From Clostridiaceae bacterium (GTDB taxonomy: Bacteria > Bacillota > Clostridia > Tissierellales > Sporanaerobacteraceae), in NCBI GenBank assembly GCA_019391515.1, contig JAHXQP010000016.1, positions 1-59,134 on the forward strand: a stretch of 59,134 nucleotides of DNA, in the 5' to 3' direction. A program made the translations under genes and the position numbers. The notes under the pieces were generated by a model. It had not been told where the DNA came from. It ran no database searches and saw nothing but the letters and a program-made list of their open reading frames with translations. Shown here one piece after another: positions 1 to 10,688 of this stretch. The number at the start of each line of letters is the position of its first letter. Position 1 is the first letter of the stretch.

Positions 1-153
1 GAAACTTGCTGAGTCAATATTTAATGTTTGTACATCAATTAGTATTTCGTTGTCATAGATTTCCATATCGTTACTAATTTTAAATGCTGGTTGTGGTAAT
101 ACACCCTTTGGTTCTAAAACTCTGTGTGTTCCATAAGGACATCCTTTTTTCAT
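1..153 (-). CDS. kdd: L-erythro-3,5-diaminohexanoate dehydrogenase, N-terminal part (runs off the left edge)
   Basis: Only the first 51 residues are in the window. They begin MKKGCPYGTHRVLEPKGVLP and continue through DMEIYDNEILIDVQTLNID, which I recognise as the N terminus of 3,5-diaminohexanoate dehydrogenase. That enzyme performs the NAD(P)-dependent oxidative deamination of L-erythro-3,5-diaminohexanoate in anaerobic lysine fermentation to acetate and butyrate. The start is the ATG at 153, preceded by a GGATGA-type ribosome-binding site. A -24/-12 promoter lies about 100 bp upstream, so the gene should be sigma-54 dependent. In known lysine fermenters kdd heads a cluster with kce, kamA and kamDE; those genes would lie left of the window and cannot be seen. 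Identification is from sequence memory of the N-terminal motif only. Confidence 0.85.
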   Translation of the reverse strand, partial: MKKGCPYGTHRVLEPKGVLPQPAFKISNDMEIYDNEILIDVQTLNIDSASF

Positions 154-250
154 ATCTAAATCATCCTTTCATATTTAATTAATTGTTCTGTTTGTTAAAA
201 TTTTAGCTAATACGGTCTCTACACCTTAATTTTCACAAAAATATATACTA

Positions 251-266
251 TGCAACAAATATGCCA
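251..266 (-). promoter_or_regulatory. Sigma-54 (-24/-12) promoter of the kdd operon
   Basis: Read on the minus strand this is TGGCATATTTGTTGCA. The GG and GC elements are exactly 12 bp apart and match the TGGCAY-N5-TTGCW consensus. It faces kdd. Its form is nearly the same as the promoter in front of the NhaC gene at 2387-2402. Confidence 0.85.
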
Positions 267-288
267 CAATTTAAAAAATATACTGTAT

Positions 289-304
289 TGGCTAAATATA
301 GCCA
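289..304. promoter_or_regulatory. Likely activator site (UAS) upstream of the kdd promoter
   Basis: A perfect inverted repeat, TGGCTA-N4-TAGCCA, lies about 23 bp upstream of the -24 element. Bacterial enhancer-binding proteins bind such dyads. The adjacent PAS/sigma-54 activator gene at 2598-3998 is the obvious candidate. A related dyad (GCTA-N6-TAGC, near 2478-2492) lies upstream of the nhaC promoter. The binding assignment is inference. Confidence 0.5.
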
Positions 305-401
305 TTTTAGTTTTTCATAGATAAAAAATGGATTGATTATTTTTAACCAATCTTTTGCTTTCGCCAAATTTTGAGCTATTTCCACTGCCTAAAAACAAGC
401 G

Positions 402-815
402 CTAGCTTAAATATTCATATTCTATAGAAATTTTTTCTTTCCTGCTTTCAATCAGCTTCACTATAGGTTTAACATATTTCTCATCTACTATTAACTTTTT
501 AGCTAAATCGCCTTTTATAAAATAAAAAAAATACGATCCATCTTTAGCTCTGCAAATCGTTACGTGGGATATTGTCGAAAAATCTAGACTTTCATTATGT
601 CTCAAAAAAATCCCCTTATAACTATAGAATACACCTTCCTCATTTACTACAATTTCCTTTTTATAGATACTAAAATAAATAAAAGCTACTCCTATAATTA
701 TTTCCCACCATGTTTGTAATTTTATACTAAATATAATTAAGAATAAACCTAAAAATGCAGCAAGAGATTTCATCCTTTTATTCTTTTCATTATCTTCAAT
801 AATTAGTTTTTCCAT
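402..815 (-). CDS. Small membrane protein of unknown function (paralogue of 4161-4598)
   Basis: A 137-residue protein when started at the ATG at 815, which has a GGATGGGG ribosome-binding site four bases upstream. A longer open frame reaches 884 but lacks that site. Residues about 14-48 form one or two closely spaced hydrophobic segments, followed by a soluble domain with the motif CRAKDGSYFFYF. It is clearly homologous to the product of 4161-4598: both share EKN(K/R)R, a YKKE turn after the membrane segment, KGIF, FST, RAKDG.Y and KPIV(K/R)LIE. I do not recognise a named family. The fold looks like a PH-like membrane-anchored domain (inference). It lies between nhaC and kdd on the same strand, behind the nhaC stop. 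Confidence 0.7.
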   Translation of the reverse strand: MEKLIIEDNEKNKRMKSLAAFLGLFLIIFSIKLQTWWEIIIGVAFIYFSIYKKEIVVNEEGVFYSYKGIFLRHNESLDFSTISHVTICRAKDGSYFFYFIKGDLAKKLIVDEKYVKPIVKLIESRKEKISIEYEYLS

Positions 816-919
816 ATTACCCCATCCTATATCATATTTTAAATAGGAAGCATAGAAATGTTTATATTCCATGCTTCCTAACATAGATTTTATACCTTCA
901 ACTATATGCAGGCTTTCTG

Positions 920-2326
920 TTAATTCGCCACATCCTTAGCTGGTTTTTTCCCATCTTTATAAAATATAGCTATTCCCAAACGTGTAAATATAATAGCTAA
1001 TATAGGATTAATTATATTCATAAATGCATATGGAAGATAAGAAAAAGTTGGTACTCCTAAAGTTGCTGCTTGATAAGCACCACAACCATTCCATGGGCAC
1101 ATTGCAGACCACATAGTAGCCCCATCCTCTAAAGTTCTTGAAAGGAATCTTCTCTCTAAACCTCTATCATCAAATGCCTTTGCATACATCCTACCAGGTA
1201 CCATTATTGCTAGATATTGATCTGTAAGTATAAAGTCACAAACTATACCTGTAACTATTGTCAAAGCAACTAATCCTGTTAAACTCTTTACTTTTGCTAC
1301 TACTCTTCCTAATATTGCTTCCGTGAATCCACCTTTTTCTAATATTCCACCAAAAGCTAATGCAAACATTATTAAGGAAATTGTCCACATCATTGCATCA
1401 ACGCCACCACGATTTAAAAGCTTGTCTACAATTTCTACACCAGTTTCAGCAGAAAAACCTGTATGGAATGTTTGCAACACTTCTCCTATATTTCTGCCTT
1501 GAAATATCATTGCCCACAATCCACCTAGTCCTGTAGCTGTTAAAAGAGATGGGATACTTGGGATTCTTTTTATCGCTGCAAATATTACAAATAATGGTGG
1601 AATCATAAGCCATATATTAATATTAAAATTTTCTACAATAGTACTTCTAATTAAATCAACCCTAGTTGGATCAAAATCTCCCCCTCCAGTTTTAAGCCCT
1701 ATTATAGTATAAAGTATCAAAGCTATAAAAAAACTTGGAAGAGTTGTTGTCAACATAGCTCCGACATGGTCATAGAGTGGAGTTTCCGCTGTAGCAGCTG
1801 CTACGTTTGTACTATCTGAAAGCGGTGATAACTTGTCTCCAAAATATGCCCCTGAAATAACCATTCCTGCTGATAGTGCAGGATTAATTCCTAATCCTTC
1901 TGCTATACTCATAAGTGCAATACCTACAGTTCCTGCTGATGTCCATGCACTACCTGTAGCTACCGAAACTATAGCACATAAAATTGCTCCTGTTGGAAGA
2001 AATGCTTTAGGAGATATAAGACCTAATCCATAATAAACCATAGCTGGAACAGTTCCTGCTGAAACCCAACTTCCAATTAACATACCAACTATCATAACTA
2101 TAAGAAGTGCTTCAACTGCCCTATTAATACTTTCTAGAATACCGCTTAAAATACTATTCCAATCATGTCCTACTTTCTTAGCCATTAAAGATGCAAGAAT
2201 ACATGCCAATACAATAGGTATATGCGGTTCAAGTTCAAACTTCAATATACCTATGATAATTATTGCAGTCATGCCTACTACCGGTACCAGTGCTTCCCAC
2301 AGTTTTGGTTTCCTAACTTCATTCAT
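920..2326 (-). CDS. nhaC: NhaC-family Na+/H+ antiporter or amino-acid/sodium exchanger
   Basis: A 468-residue polytopic membrane protein with about 11-12 hydrophobic segments. It has NhaC-family features: GDKLSPLSDSTN near residue 165, LTDQYLAIMVPGRMY in the C-terminal half, and a WNGCGAY-type motif near 410. Family members exchange Na+ for H+ or for amine/carboxylate substrates. Its promoter is a -24/-12 element (2387-2402) like that of kdd, and its upstream neighbour is a PAS/sigma-54 activator. I therefore infer a role in lysine fermentation, either lysine/product exchange or sodium cycling, rather than general pH homeostasis. The start ATG at 2326 has a GGAGGGAATTTAAA leader. Substrate is unknown. 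Confidence 0.85.
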   Translation of the reverse strand: MNEVRKPKLWEALVPVVGMTAIIIIGILKFELEPHIPIVLACILASLMAKKVGHDWNSILSGILESINRAVEALLIVMIVGMLIGSWVSAGTVPAMVYYGLGLISPKAFLPTGAILCAIVSVATGSAWTSAGTVGIALMSIAEGLGINPALSAGMVISGAYFGDKLSPLSDSTNVAAATAETPLYDHVGAMLTTTLPSFFIALILYTIIGLKTGGGDFDPTRVDLIRSTIVENFNINIWLMIPPLFVIFAAIKRIPSIPSLLTATGLGGLWAMIFQGRNIGEVLQTFHTGFSAETGVEIVDKLLNRGGVDAMMWTISLIMFALAFGGILEKGGFTEAILGRVVAKVKSLTGLVALTIVTGIVCDFILTDQYLAIMVPGRMYAKAFDDRGLERRFLSRTLEDGATMWSAMCPWNGCGAYQAATLGVPTFSYLPYAFMNIINPILAIIFTRLGIAIFYKDGKKPAKDVAN

Positions 2327-2386
2327 TTTAAATTCCCTCCTACCTTTTGTATTTTTTATTTTATTGAGAATACGGTTTCATAATAG

Positions 2387-2402
2387 TGCAACATATATGC
2401 CA
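2387..2402 (-). promoter_or_regulatory. Sigma-54 (-24/-12) promoter of the nhaC-family gene
   Basis: On the minus strand this reads TGGCATATATGTTGCA, a full match to the -24/-12 consensus with correct 12-bp GG-GC spacing. It lies about 60 bp upstream of the antiporter start. An AGCTAATATGCTAGC dyad near 2477-2492 is a plausible activator site. Confidence 0.85.
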
Positions 2403-2549
2403 ATAACTTAAAGTAGGTATTTTCTCCTATTTCATCACATTTCAAGGAAAAAGTTTTTTTAATATATTGTTTTTTTAGCTAATATGCTAGCATGTTAAAG
2501 TTATTTTCTTTATATACGAATAGAGTTCTTATTATAGAATAGACATTAT

Positions 2550-2598
2550 AAAGCATGTCAATATTTTGGCATGGATTGCAAAAATATTGACATGCTTT
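2550..2598 (-). terminator. Long perfect inverted repeat, probable terminator of the activator gene
   Basis: Two 18-bp arms (2550-2567 and 2581-2598) are perfectly complementary around a 13-nt loop. The repeat abuts the stop codon of the sigma-54 activator. It lacks a long downstream T-run on either strand, so termination is likely but not certain. The loop contains TGGCATGGATTGCA, which resembles a -24/-12 promoter but has 10 rather than 12 bp between GG and GC. Confidence 0.6.
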
Positions 2599-3998
2599 TA
2601 CTGTATTTCCCATTTTTTTATCTTATACTGCAAAGTTTGTCTTTTTATTTTTAATATTCGCGATGCTTCAGAAATATTTCCATTAGTTTTTATAAGGGTA
2701 TTTTTAATAAGATCTTTTTCAAACTGAATAACCTTTTCATTATAAGTTAGTTCTTTCTCATTTTCAGATAACTTTAATTCTTCAGGCATTTGATCCCTCA
2801 AATAACAAGGTATATGCTCTATTTTTATAATCTCATTATTTACTCCATGTAAAACCATATATTTAATTACATTTTTCAATTCCCTTACATTTCCCTTCCA
2901 CGAATGTTTCATTAAAAAGTCAATTACTTCTTTAGAAATACCTGGTGTGCTGATATTAAGTTTCTTAGACTCTCTTCTTAAAAAATACTTACTTAGATAT
3001 TCAATATCTTCTTTTCTTTCTCTAAGTGGTGGAATATTTACATATATAGGCCCTAATCTATAAAATAAATCTTCTCTTAATCTATTTCTCTTAATTAAAT
3101 CTTCAGGTTTCTCATTTACTGTAGCTATCACTCTTACATCTACTCTTTTCTCTACACTGGATCCCAAGCGTCTTATATATCCTTCTTGTAAGACTCTTAA
3201 TAATTTTGCTTGAAGATACATGGGTAGTGAATTCAACTCATCCAACAATAAAGTTCCCCCATTTGCTTCTTCAAATAGCCCTGATCGGCACAAGGCACCA
3301 GTAAAACTTCCTTTTTCAGTTCCAAAGAAGATAGATTCTAATAAATTTTCCGGAATAGCAGCACAGTTTTGTGCAATAAAAGGCTTTTTCCACCTTTTGC
3401 TTCCATTATGTATACTTTGTGCTATTATTTCTTTTCCAGTTCCTGTTTCACCATATATTAGCACATTATAATTATATGCTGACATTTTCTCTAATTTGTT
3501 TAACATATCCCTTAATTGAACATTTTTAGTAATAAAATCATTAAATGTATGACTATTAATTTCCTTATCCAGAATTAAATCTTCCATAGGATACTCTATA
3601 GAATTGTACCATTTTTCAAAACTCCTACATACTTTCCCTAACTCCCCCATATTCTTGCAGAATTCTATAACTCCAATAACTTCATTGTCTTCAATTATTG
3701 GAATATCTGTAATCGTTGAGTAAAGTTCTTTTCCATTTTTATTTAAATATCTTTCCATTTTGTTATGTATAGGTTTTTTTGTATTTAAACACCTCACTAA
3801 TGTACTAGTCTCACCATCTATTCCAGAATATACATCTAATACATGTTGACCTATTACCTCTTCTTCTGTTAATTCCTCTATTTCACTCATAGCCTTATTA
3901 TAATAAATAAACTTCCCATCTTTATTTATTATACTTATACCTATATCAATGTTATCTAATATGTATTGAAAAAGTAATTCTTTATCTACACCACTCAT
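2598..3998 (-). CDS. PAS-domain sigma-54-dependent transcriptional activator (RocR-like)
   Basis: A 466-residue enhancer-binding protein. An N-terminal PAS domain (about residues 8-110, with IGISIINKDGKFIYYNKA) serves as sensor. The central AAA+ domain (about 145-385) has Walker A GETGTGKE, a GSFTGA loop (a variant of GAFTGA that contacts sigma-54), LLLDELN as Walker B, and the arginine-finger region RLREDLFYRL. The C terminus carries a Fis-type helix-turn-helix (NISEASRILKIKRQTLQYK). Activators of this RocR class control amino-acid catabolism. Two -24/-12 promoters lie downstream, in front of nhaC and kdd, so it probably switches on lysine fermentation. The inducer is unknown. It is a paralogue of the regulator at 52114-53508. 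Confidence 0.92.
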   Translation of the reverse strand: MSGVDKELLFQYILDNIDIGISIINKDGKFIYYNKAMSEIEELTEEEVIGQHVLDVYSGIDGETSTLVRCLNTKKPIHNKMERYLNKNGKELYSTITDIPIIEDNEVIGVIEFCKNMGELGKVCRSFEKWYNSIEYPMEDLILDKEINSHTFNDFITKNVQLRDMLNKLEKMSAYNYNVLIYGETGTGKEIIAQSIHNGSKRWKKPFIAQNCAAIPENLLESIFFGTEKGSFTGALCRSGLFEEANGGTLLLDELNSLPMYLQAKLLRVLQEGYIRRLGSSVEKRVDVRVIATVNEKPEDLIKRNRLREDLFYRLGPIYVNIPPLRERKEDIEYLSKYFLRRESKKLNISTPGISKEVIDFLMKHSWKGNVRELKNVIKYMVLHGVNNEIIKIEHIPCYLRDQMPEELKLSENEKELTYNEKVIQFEKDLIKNTLIKTNGNISEASRILKIKRQTLQYKIKKWEIQ

Positions 3999-4115
3999 TT
4001 ATACTATCCCCTTTACTTCATATAGTTTTTGTTATCATAGAACAATATATTACTTATATGTTTTTATAAATCCCCAATTTTATATTAAACTGACACTAAA
4101 TATGTATTTATATGG

Positions 4116-4154
4116 AAAAAACAACCTTTACCCCATATGTAAAAGTTGTTTTTT
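4116..4154 (-). terminator. Rho-independent terminator of 4161-4598
   Basis: A 16-bp stem (one G-T pair; arms 4116-4131 and 4139-4154) ends in a run of six T on the minus strand, directly after the stop codon of the small membrane protein gene. Confidence 0.85.
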
Positions 4155-4160
4155 ACTTAT

Positions 4161-4598
4161 TTACTCTCCATCATCATCTTCTCCGAAAGGTTCGCAAGCA
4201 TATTCTATAGGAACTTTGTCCTCCCTAGTTTCTATTAGCCTCACTATAGGCTCTGCATACTCACTTTCCACCTTTATACCTTTAGGATTTTCCTCCCTAT
4301 CAAAATAAAAAATGTATCTGCCATCTTTAGCTCTGTAGACAATAATTCTATCCAATGTAGAAAAATCCACCCTGTCTTTTCGATCAAAAAATATACCCTT
4401 ATGTCTGTAGACTACACCATCTTTAGTCACAGTATTTTCCTTTTTATAAACAGTAAAATAAAGAAATATTAGCCCTATGAACAATTCCCGTGTTCCTTTA
4501 GTCTTAATGCCTATAATAACTAGTAAAATTCCCATAAAGAGACCAACTATCTTTAATCTTCTATTTTTCTCACTCTCTTTAATAACTATTTTATCCAT
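4161..4598 (-). CDS. Small membrane protein of unknown function (paralogue of 402-815)
   Basis: A 145-residue protein with a short charged N terminus, hydrophobic segments at about residues 16-50, and a soluble C-terminal domain containing YRAKDGRYIFYFDRE. The C terminus is acidic (FGEDDDGE). It shares overall layout and many residues with the product of 402-815, so the two are tandem duplicates separated by the antiporter and activator genes. The ATG at 4598 has a GGTGG site six bases upstream and a clear terminator follows. The family is not recognised; a PH-like domain on a membrane anchor is only a guess. Confidence 0.75.
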   Translation of the reverse strand: MDKIVIKESEKNRRLKIVGLFMGILLVIIGIKTKGTRELFIGLIFLYFTVYKKENTVTKDGVVYRHKGIFFDRKDRVDFSTLDRIIVYRAKDGRYIFYFDREENPKGIKVESEYAEPIVRLIETREDKVPIEYACEPFGEDDDGE

Positions 4599-4690
4599 GT
4601 CAAACCACCTTGTATAGTATTTTAATTTTTCTTATTGATTATTATACCATCTTTTATGATAATAGTCTTCAAAATTAATTATCATATATA

Positions 4691-7600
4691 TCATATATCC
4701 TCTTTAGTCTTTCTTAAATTATCAAATACAATATACATTACTGGAATAAATACCAAAGTTAATAAAGTTGAAAAAAAGAGTCCACCTATTACAGCTACAG
4801 CCATAGGACTTTGTATTTCAGAGCCTTCTCCTCTTCTCAATGCTAAAGGTATAAGGCCTAATACAGTAGTTAATGTAGTCATAAGTATTGGTCTAAATCT
4901 AGTTGGACCTGATTTTAAAACTGCAGCATCCCTTTCCATTCCACTTCTCCTTAAAGTATTTATATAGTCAACTAAAACTATTGCATTGTTTACTACTATA
5001 CCTGCCAAGACTATACCTCCCACTATTGCTGGAACACTTAAAGTCTTTCCAGATAAAAGTAGGAAAAGAGAGGCTCCTGAAAAAGATAATGGTACACTTA
5101 ACATGACTACAAAAGGATATATATAAGATTCAAATTGTGCTGCAAGTATTATATATACAAAAACTAAAGCCAAAATTAGTGCCAAGGTTAAATCACTATA
5201 AGCCTTTGTAAGCTGCTTGTATTGCCCTTCAAAGCCATAACTATATCCATAAGGCATTTTGTATTCTTTAAGCTTATTTTCTATTTCATTTATAACTGTT
5301 CCCATATCCCTATTAAATACTTGACCAGTTATATTTACAACCCTAGATTGATCTTCCCTATATATAGTAACAGGACTATTTTCAATTGAAACCTTCCCCA
5401 CTTCTTCTAAAGGTACACTACTACCCATAGGTGTCATAATAGGTAAAGATTTTATACTTTCTATAGTTTCATCCTTTGAACTCCCTCTTTTGACTACTAT
5501 ATCTAACTCTGTTCCTTCATATTTGTACTTACTAGCCAAAACACCAGAGATACTCCCTCTCACTGCACTAGCTACTTGATAAGTTGTAAGACCATATTGG
5601 CTTAAAAGATCCCTATCAAGACCAATCTTCACTTCTGGTACCCCTTCTTCATAGCTAGTTTTTACTTCCCTTGTACCAGGAATACTATTTACAATTTCTT
5701 TAAAATCTTCACCAATCTCTTTTAAACTATCTAAATTTTCACCTTTAATCTCTATATTTATAGGATCTCCACCTAATCCTCCCATTAAATCTGAAGTAGT
5801 ATCAACAGATATATCTACACCTGGAGTATCCTTTACAATCTTCCTTACTTCATCAGCTACTTGGAAAGTAGTCCTATCCCTTTCCTTTAAACCTTTAAGC
5901 TTCACAGTTATGCTACCACTATCTGAACTAGAGGTGCTACTAGAAAAAGAAGCAAAAGAACTACCCCCTATAGATGAAAACATTGTATCCACTTCTTTTA
6001 TTTTAGATATATCTTTTTCTAAGTTTTCAATAACCTTATTAGTCTCTTGAAAACTAGAACCTGATGGCAAATCTATATTTACAATAAAGGTTCCTTCATC
6101 TACTGGAGGAAAAAACTCTCCTCCTAGTATAAATAAGGGGAAAATAGTGACTACAAATATAGCTATAGCTATAAAAATTGCCCATCCTTTATGATTTAAT
6201 GCCCATGAAAGTATACTTTCATATCCATCTCTTACACTTCGGAAAACTTTAGAGAACCCATTGTTTTTCTCTTCCACCTCTTTTTTCAGGGACCTAGAAG
6301 CCAACATAGGTATTAAAGTCAAAGAAACTATTAAAGATATGACTAATGAAAAAGCCACAGTAAAAGCTAATTCTTTAAAAATAGTAGCCGTAATTCCCTC
6401 TACAAATACCATAGGTGCAAATACTGCAATAGTTGTAAGGGTAGAAGCTGTAACTGCCATACTCACTTCTTTGGCTCCTTCTATACTAGCAGATTGGCTA
6501 TCTAAACCATTCTCTCTTAGTCTATATATATTTTCCAATACTACTATAGAATTGTCTACAAGCATCCCTATTCCTAAAGCCATTCCACCTAAGGTCATTA
6601 TATTGAAAGTAATATTGCCAAAATATAATAATATAAATGTAGCTATAATAGATATTGGTATAGACACAGAAATTATAAGGGTAGTTTTTAAATCCCTTAA
6701 AAACAGATAAAGTATGGCTACTGCCAACACTGCCCCTATAATAGCATTTTTAAATACATTCATTATACTCATATTTATGTATTCAGCTTGGTCAAGGACT
6801 ATCTCCATATCCAAATCTGGATAATCCTTCTCTATAGCTTCTAACTCCTTATGTATCTCTTCACTAACCCTAACAGTATTAGAATCAGACTGTTTTTGGA
6901 TAGATATATTTATACCTTCTTTTCCATTTATTCTAGAAACAGTAGTAGTTTCTTTATCTTCTATAGATACATTTGCTATATCTCTTAAATGGATAACACC
7001 ACCTGTAGCCAAAGGTATAGGCATAGATTTTATATCTTCAATAGATTGAAACTCCCCTACTGTCTTTAACGATAATTTTTTATTACCTTTTTTTATCTGG
7101 CCAGCTGGTAGATTTAAATTTTCAGCTCCAATTAGCTGAGCCAATTTGTCTATAGTTAAGCCATATTTTTCAAGCTCTCCTTCTTCTAAAAATATACTGA
7201 CTTCTTTCTCTTTTCCTCCTGACAAGGATACATTGGCTACCCCTTCTATTCTCTCAATTCTTGGCTTAACTATTTCCATAAGTATAGATTGAAGCTTTCC
7301 TAAATCTTCTTCACTATAAAAAGAAAGCTGGATAATAGGCATGGCATTTGGATCTACCTTTATAACCATAGGATTTTCCACTTCATCTGGCAAAAATCCT
7401 TTTACTAAGTCTATTTTCTCCCTCATTTCAAGACTAGCAAAATCCATATCTGTGCCAGAATTAAACTCAATTATTATTAGGGAATTTCCATCATAGGATA
7501 TACTCTGAATATTTTTCATACTGCCTACAGTAGCTACAGCTCCTTCTATAGGTTCTGTTACTAACTTTTCAATTTCCTCTGGTCCAACCCCTTTATAACT

Positions 7601-7747
7601 AGTACTAACTACTGCTACAGGAACTTCTATCTTAGGCAAAAGATCTAGTGGTATCTTAGTCAAAGACACTATACCTGTTATAATAACTACACATACTATC
7701 ATTAAAAGGGTAATAGGTTTCTTAACTGAAAAACTATATAGGCTCAT
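4691..7747 (-). CDS. RND-family efflux transporter permease
   Basis: A 1018-residue AcrB/MdtB/SwrC-type protein with 12 expected membrane segments and two large extracytoplasmic loops. Visible hallmarks are the N terminus KKPITLLMIVCVVIITGIVSL, GVGPEEIEKLVTEPIE, GMALGIGMLVDNSIVVLENI in TM4 (with the paired acidic residue), and GIVLAGIVVNNAIVLVDYINT in the second half. The HAE1/HAE2 group uses proton-motive force to export amphiphiles or drugs. It overlaps the adaptor gene by 4 bp (ATGA type), so the two form one operon. No outer-membrane channel gene is present, as expected for a single-membrane Firmicute. The substrate is unknown. Confidence 0.95.
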   Translation of the reverse strand: MSLYSFSVKKPITLLMIVCVVIITGIVSLTKIPLDLLPKIEVPVAVVSTSYKGVGPEEIEKLVTEPIEGAVATVGSMKNIQSISYDGNSLIIIEFNSGTDMDFASLEMREKIDLVKGFLPDEVENPMVIKVDPNAMPIIQLSFYSEEDLGKLQSILMEIVKPRIERIEGVANVSLSGGKEKEVSIFLEEGELEKYGLTIDKLAQLIGAENLNLPAGQIKKGNKKLSLKTVGEFQSIEDIKSMPIPLATGGVIHLRDIANVSIEDKETTTVSRINGKEGINISIQKQSDSNTVRVSEEIHKELEAIEKDYPDLDMEIVLDQAEYINMSIMNVFKNAIIGAVLAVAILYLFLRDLKTTLIISVSIPISIIATFILLYFGNITFNIMTLGGMALGIGMLVDNSIVVLENIYRLRENGLDSQSASIEGAKEVSMAVTASTLTTIAVFAPMVFVEGITATIFKELAFTVAFSLVISLIVSLTLIPMLASRSLKKEVEEKNNGFSKVFRSVRDGYESILSWALNHKGWAIFIAIAIFVVTIFPLFILGGEFFPPVDEGTFIVNIDLPSGSSFQETNKVIENLEKDISKIKEVDTMFSSIGGSSFASFSSSTSSSDSGSITVKLKGLKERDRTTFQVADEVRKIVKDTPGVDISVDTTSDLMGGLGGDPINIEIKGENLDSLKEIGEDFKEIVNSIPGTREVKTSYEEGVPEVKIGLDRDLLSQYGLTTYQVASAVRGSISGVLASKYKYEGTELDIVVKRGSSKDETIESIKSLPIMTPMGSSVPLEEVGKVSIENSPVTIYREDQSRVVNITGQVFNRDMGTVINEIENKLKEYKMPYGYSYGFEGQYKQLTKAYSDLTLALILALVFVYIILAAQFESYIYPFVVMLSVPLSFSGASLFLLLSGKTLSVPAIVGGIVLAGIVVNNAIVLVDYINTLRRSGMERDAAVLKSGPTRFRPILMTTLTTVLGLIPLALRRGEGSEIQSPMAVAVIGGLFFSTLLTLVFIPVMYIVFDNLRKTKEDI

Positions 7748-8856
7748 TTCTCATCACCTCTAACAACCTTAACCTTAGAGCCATTAGATAGGAAATCCTG
7801 CCCTTTAACTATTACCTTTTCCCCTTTCTTAAGGCCTTTAACTATTTCCACCTTTTCTCCTGTATCTAATCCTATTTTTACTTTTCTCTCAACAGCCTTT
7901 CCATCCTTTATTAGATAAACTATCTTTTCTCCATCTTTATCTACAACTGTGTCGCTATCTAAAACTAATACTCCTTCTTTTCTATCAATTCTCATTTTTA
8001 CCTTTCCTACCATTCCAGGTCTAATCTCTAGCCCTTCTTCTTCCTCATCATTTAAAACTACCTTCACTGGATAAAGGCCAGTTTTAGGATCTGGACTTAA
8101 AGATATAGAATCAATGACCCCTTTAATATCTTCTTTAGACAGGGAAGGTATATCTATAAATACTTTATCGCCAGTTTGTATTTTATTTAAAGATTTATCT
8201 GTTATATCTACTCCAATATATGTATTATCTAAATCAGAAACTATCATCGAAAAATCATTATTTGTAGCGAATCCTCCTTCTTTTATATTTATAAAAGATA
8301 CCACTCCATCTACAGGAGATACTACATTCAATTTATCCAATGCATCTTCCGATTCTTTATTTGCCTTTTCTAATTCCCCTACCTTCATATCGATTTCTTC
8401 TTTGTTAGCTTCCATCTCCTTTTGAGCTTCTATTGAATCTACTCCTGGAGGCAATTCCATTGAAGAGTTTTCAGTAGACATTTTTTCTAAATTAGATTGT
8501 TCAGCTTTTAAATCACTTAAAACATCTTTAGTCTTATTTGCTTGGCTTTCTATTTCCTCATTTTCCAATGTAAATAATAAATCTCCTTTGCTAACTTTAT
8601 CCCCTGGTTTTACTGCTATATCTTTCACTACTCCTGGAATAGAAGGCAGAACAACTCCATCTTTTAAAGAAGAAAATCTACCTCCAAAACTTATTTCATC
8701 ATATATTTCTCCTAAAAAAACTTTTTCCACTTCTACAGGTATATAGTCTTCCTTTGCCTTTTCTTCTTGTTTATCTTTTTTAAATATTGAAGTACAACCT
8801 GTAAATAAAGATACTGCCAAAATAGTTAGAACCACAAGCTTTAGTTTCTTTTTCAT
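7744..8856 (-). CDS. RND efflux adaptor subunit (membrane-fusion lipoprotein)
   Basis: A 370-residue HlyD/AcrA-type adaptor. I chose the ATG at 8856, giving MKKKLKLVVLTILAVSLFTG followed by Cys, a clean lipoprotein signal with lipobox LFTGC; the open frame extends nine residues further upstream. A lipoyl/barrel-sandwich half follows (VLPSIPGVVKDIAVKPGDKV and VVSPVDGVVSFINIKEGGF) with a coiled-coil hairpin between them (about residues 105-165), then beta-barrel and C-terminal domains (GLKKGEKVIVKG). It links the RND pump to the cell surface. Its stop overlaps the start of the permease gene. Confidence 0.93.
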   Translation of the reverse strand: MKKKLKLVVLTILAVSLFTGCTSIFKKDKQEEKAKEDYIPVEVEKVFLGEIYDEISFGGRFSSLKDGVVLPSIPGVVKDIAVKPGDKVSKGDLLFTLENEEIESQANKTKDVLSDLKAEQSNLEKMSTENSSMELPPGVDSIEAQKEMEANKEEIDMKVGELEKANKESEDALDKLNVVSPVDGVVSFINIKEGGFATNNDFSMIVSDLDNTYIGVDITDKSLNKIQTGDKVFIDIPSLSKEDIKGVIDSISLSPDPKTGLYPVKVVLNDEEEEGLEIRPGMVGKVKMRIDRKEGVLVLDSDTVVDKDGEKIVYLIKDGKAVERKVKIGLDTGEKVEIVKGLKKGEKVIVKGQDFLSNGSKVKVVRGDEK

Positions 8857-8936
8857 CTCTTTTCCCCACTCCTTTGTAACCAATAAATATAACTAATTGT
8901 ATTATATCAAGAAATTTCTGTTAATTTAAATCTTAA

Positions 8937-8967
8937 AAAAGGAACTCTCTATAGAAGAATTCCTTTT
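8937..8967 (-). terminator. Terminator after pyrG
   Basis: A stem with arms AAAAGGAA and TTCCTTTT, plus further imperfect pairs, continues into a T-run on the minus strand. It sits six bases past the pyrG stop codon. Confidence 0.8.
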
Positions 8968-8973
8968 GAATTA

Positions 8974-10602
<1,629 letters not shown>

Positions 10603-10618
10603 TTACATTAACTATAGT

Positions 10619-10647
10619 ATTTTATATCAATGAAAAAATTATGTCAA
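10619..10647 (-). promoter_or_regulatory. Sigma-A promoter of pyrG
   Basis: On the minus strand: TTGACA (10647-10642), a 17-bp spacer, then TAAAAT (10624-10619), about 40 bp upstream of the pyrG start. Confidence 0.7.
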
Positions 10648-10688
10648 TTTTAATAATATATATTCTGGGACGATTTAAGGAGTGGATT

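Noticed and set aside
1833-2033. Open frame on the plus strand inside the nhaC gene
   Set aside because: No ribosome-binding site and a composition mirroring the membrane protein on the other strand; it is a shadow frame. The same holds for the many plus-strand frames inside the RND, capD, fprA and FtsX genes.
2568-2580. TGGCATGGATTGCA in the loop of the hairpin at 2550-2598 looked like a third sigma-54 promoter
   Set aside because: The GG and GC elements are only 10 bp apart instead of 12, and it sits inside a terminator-like hairpin.
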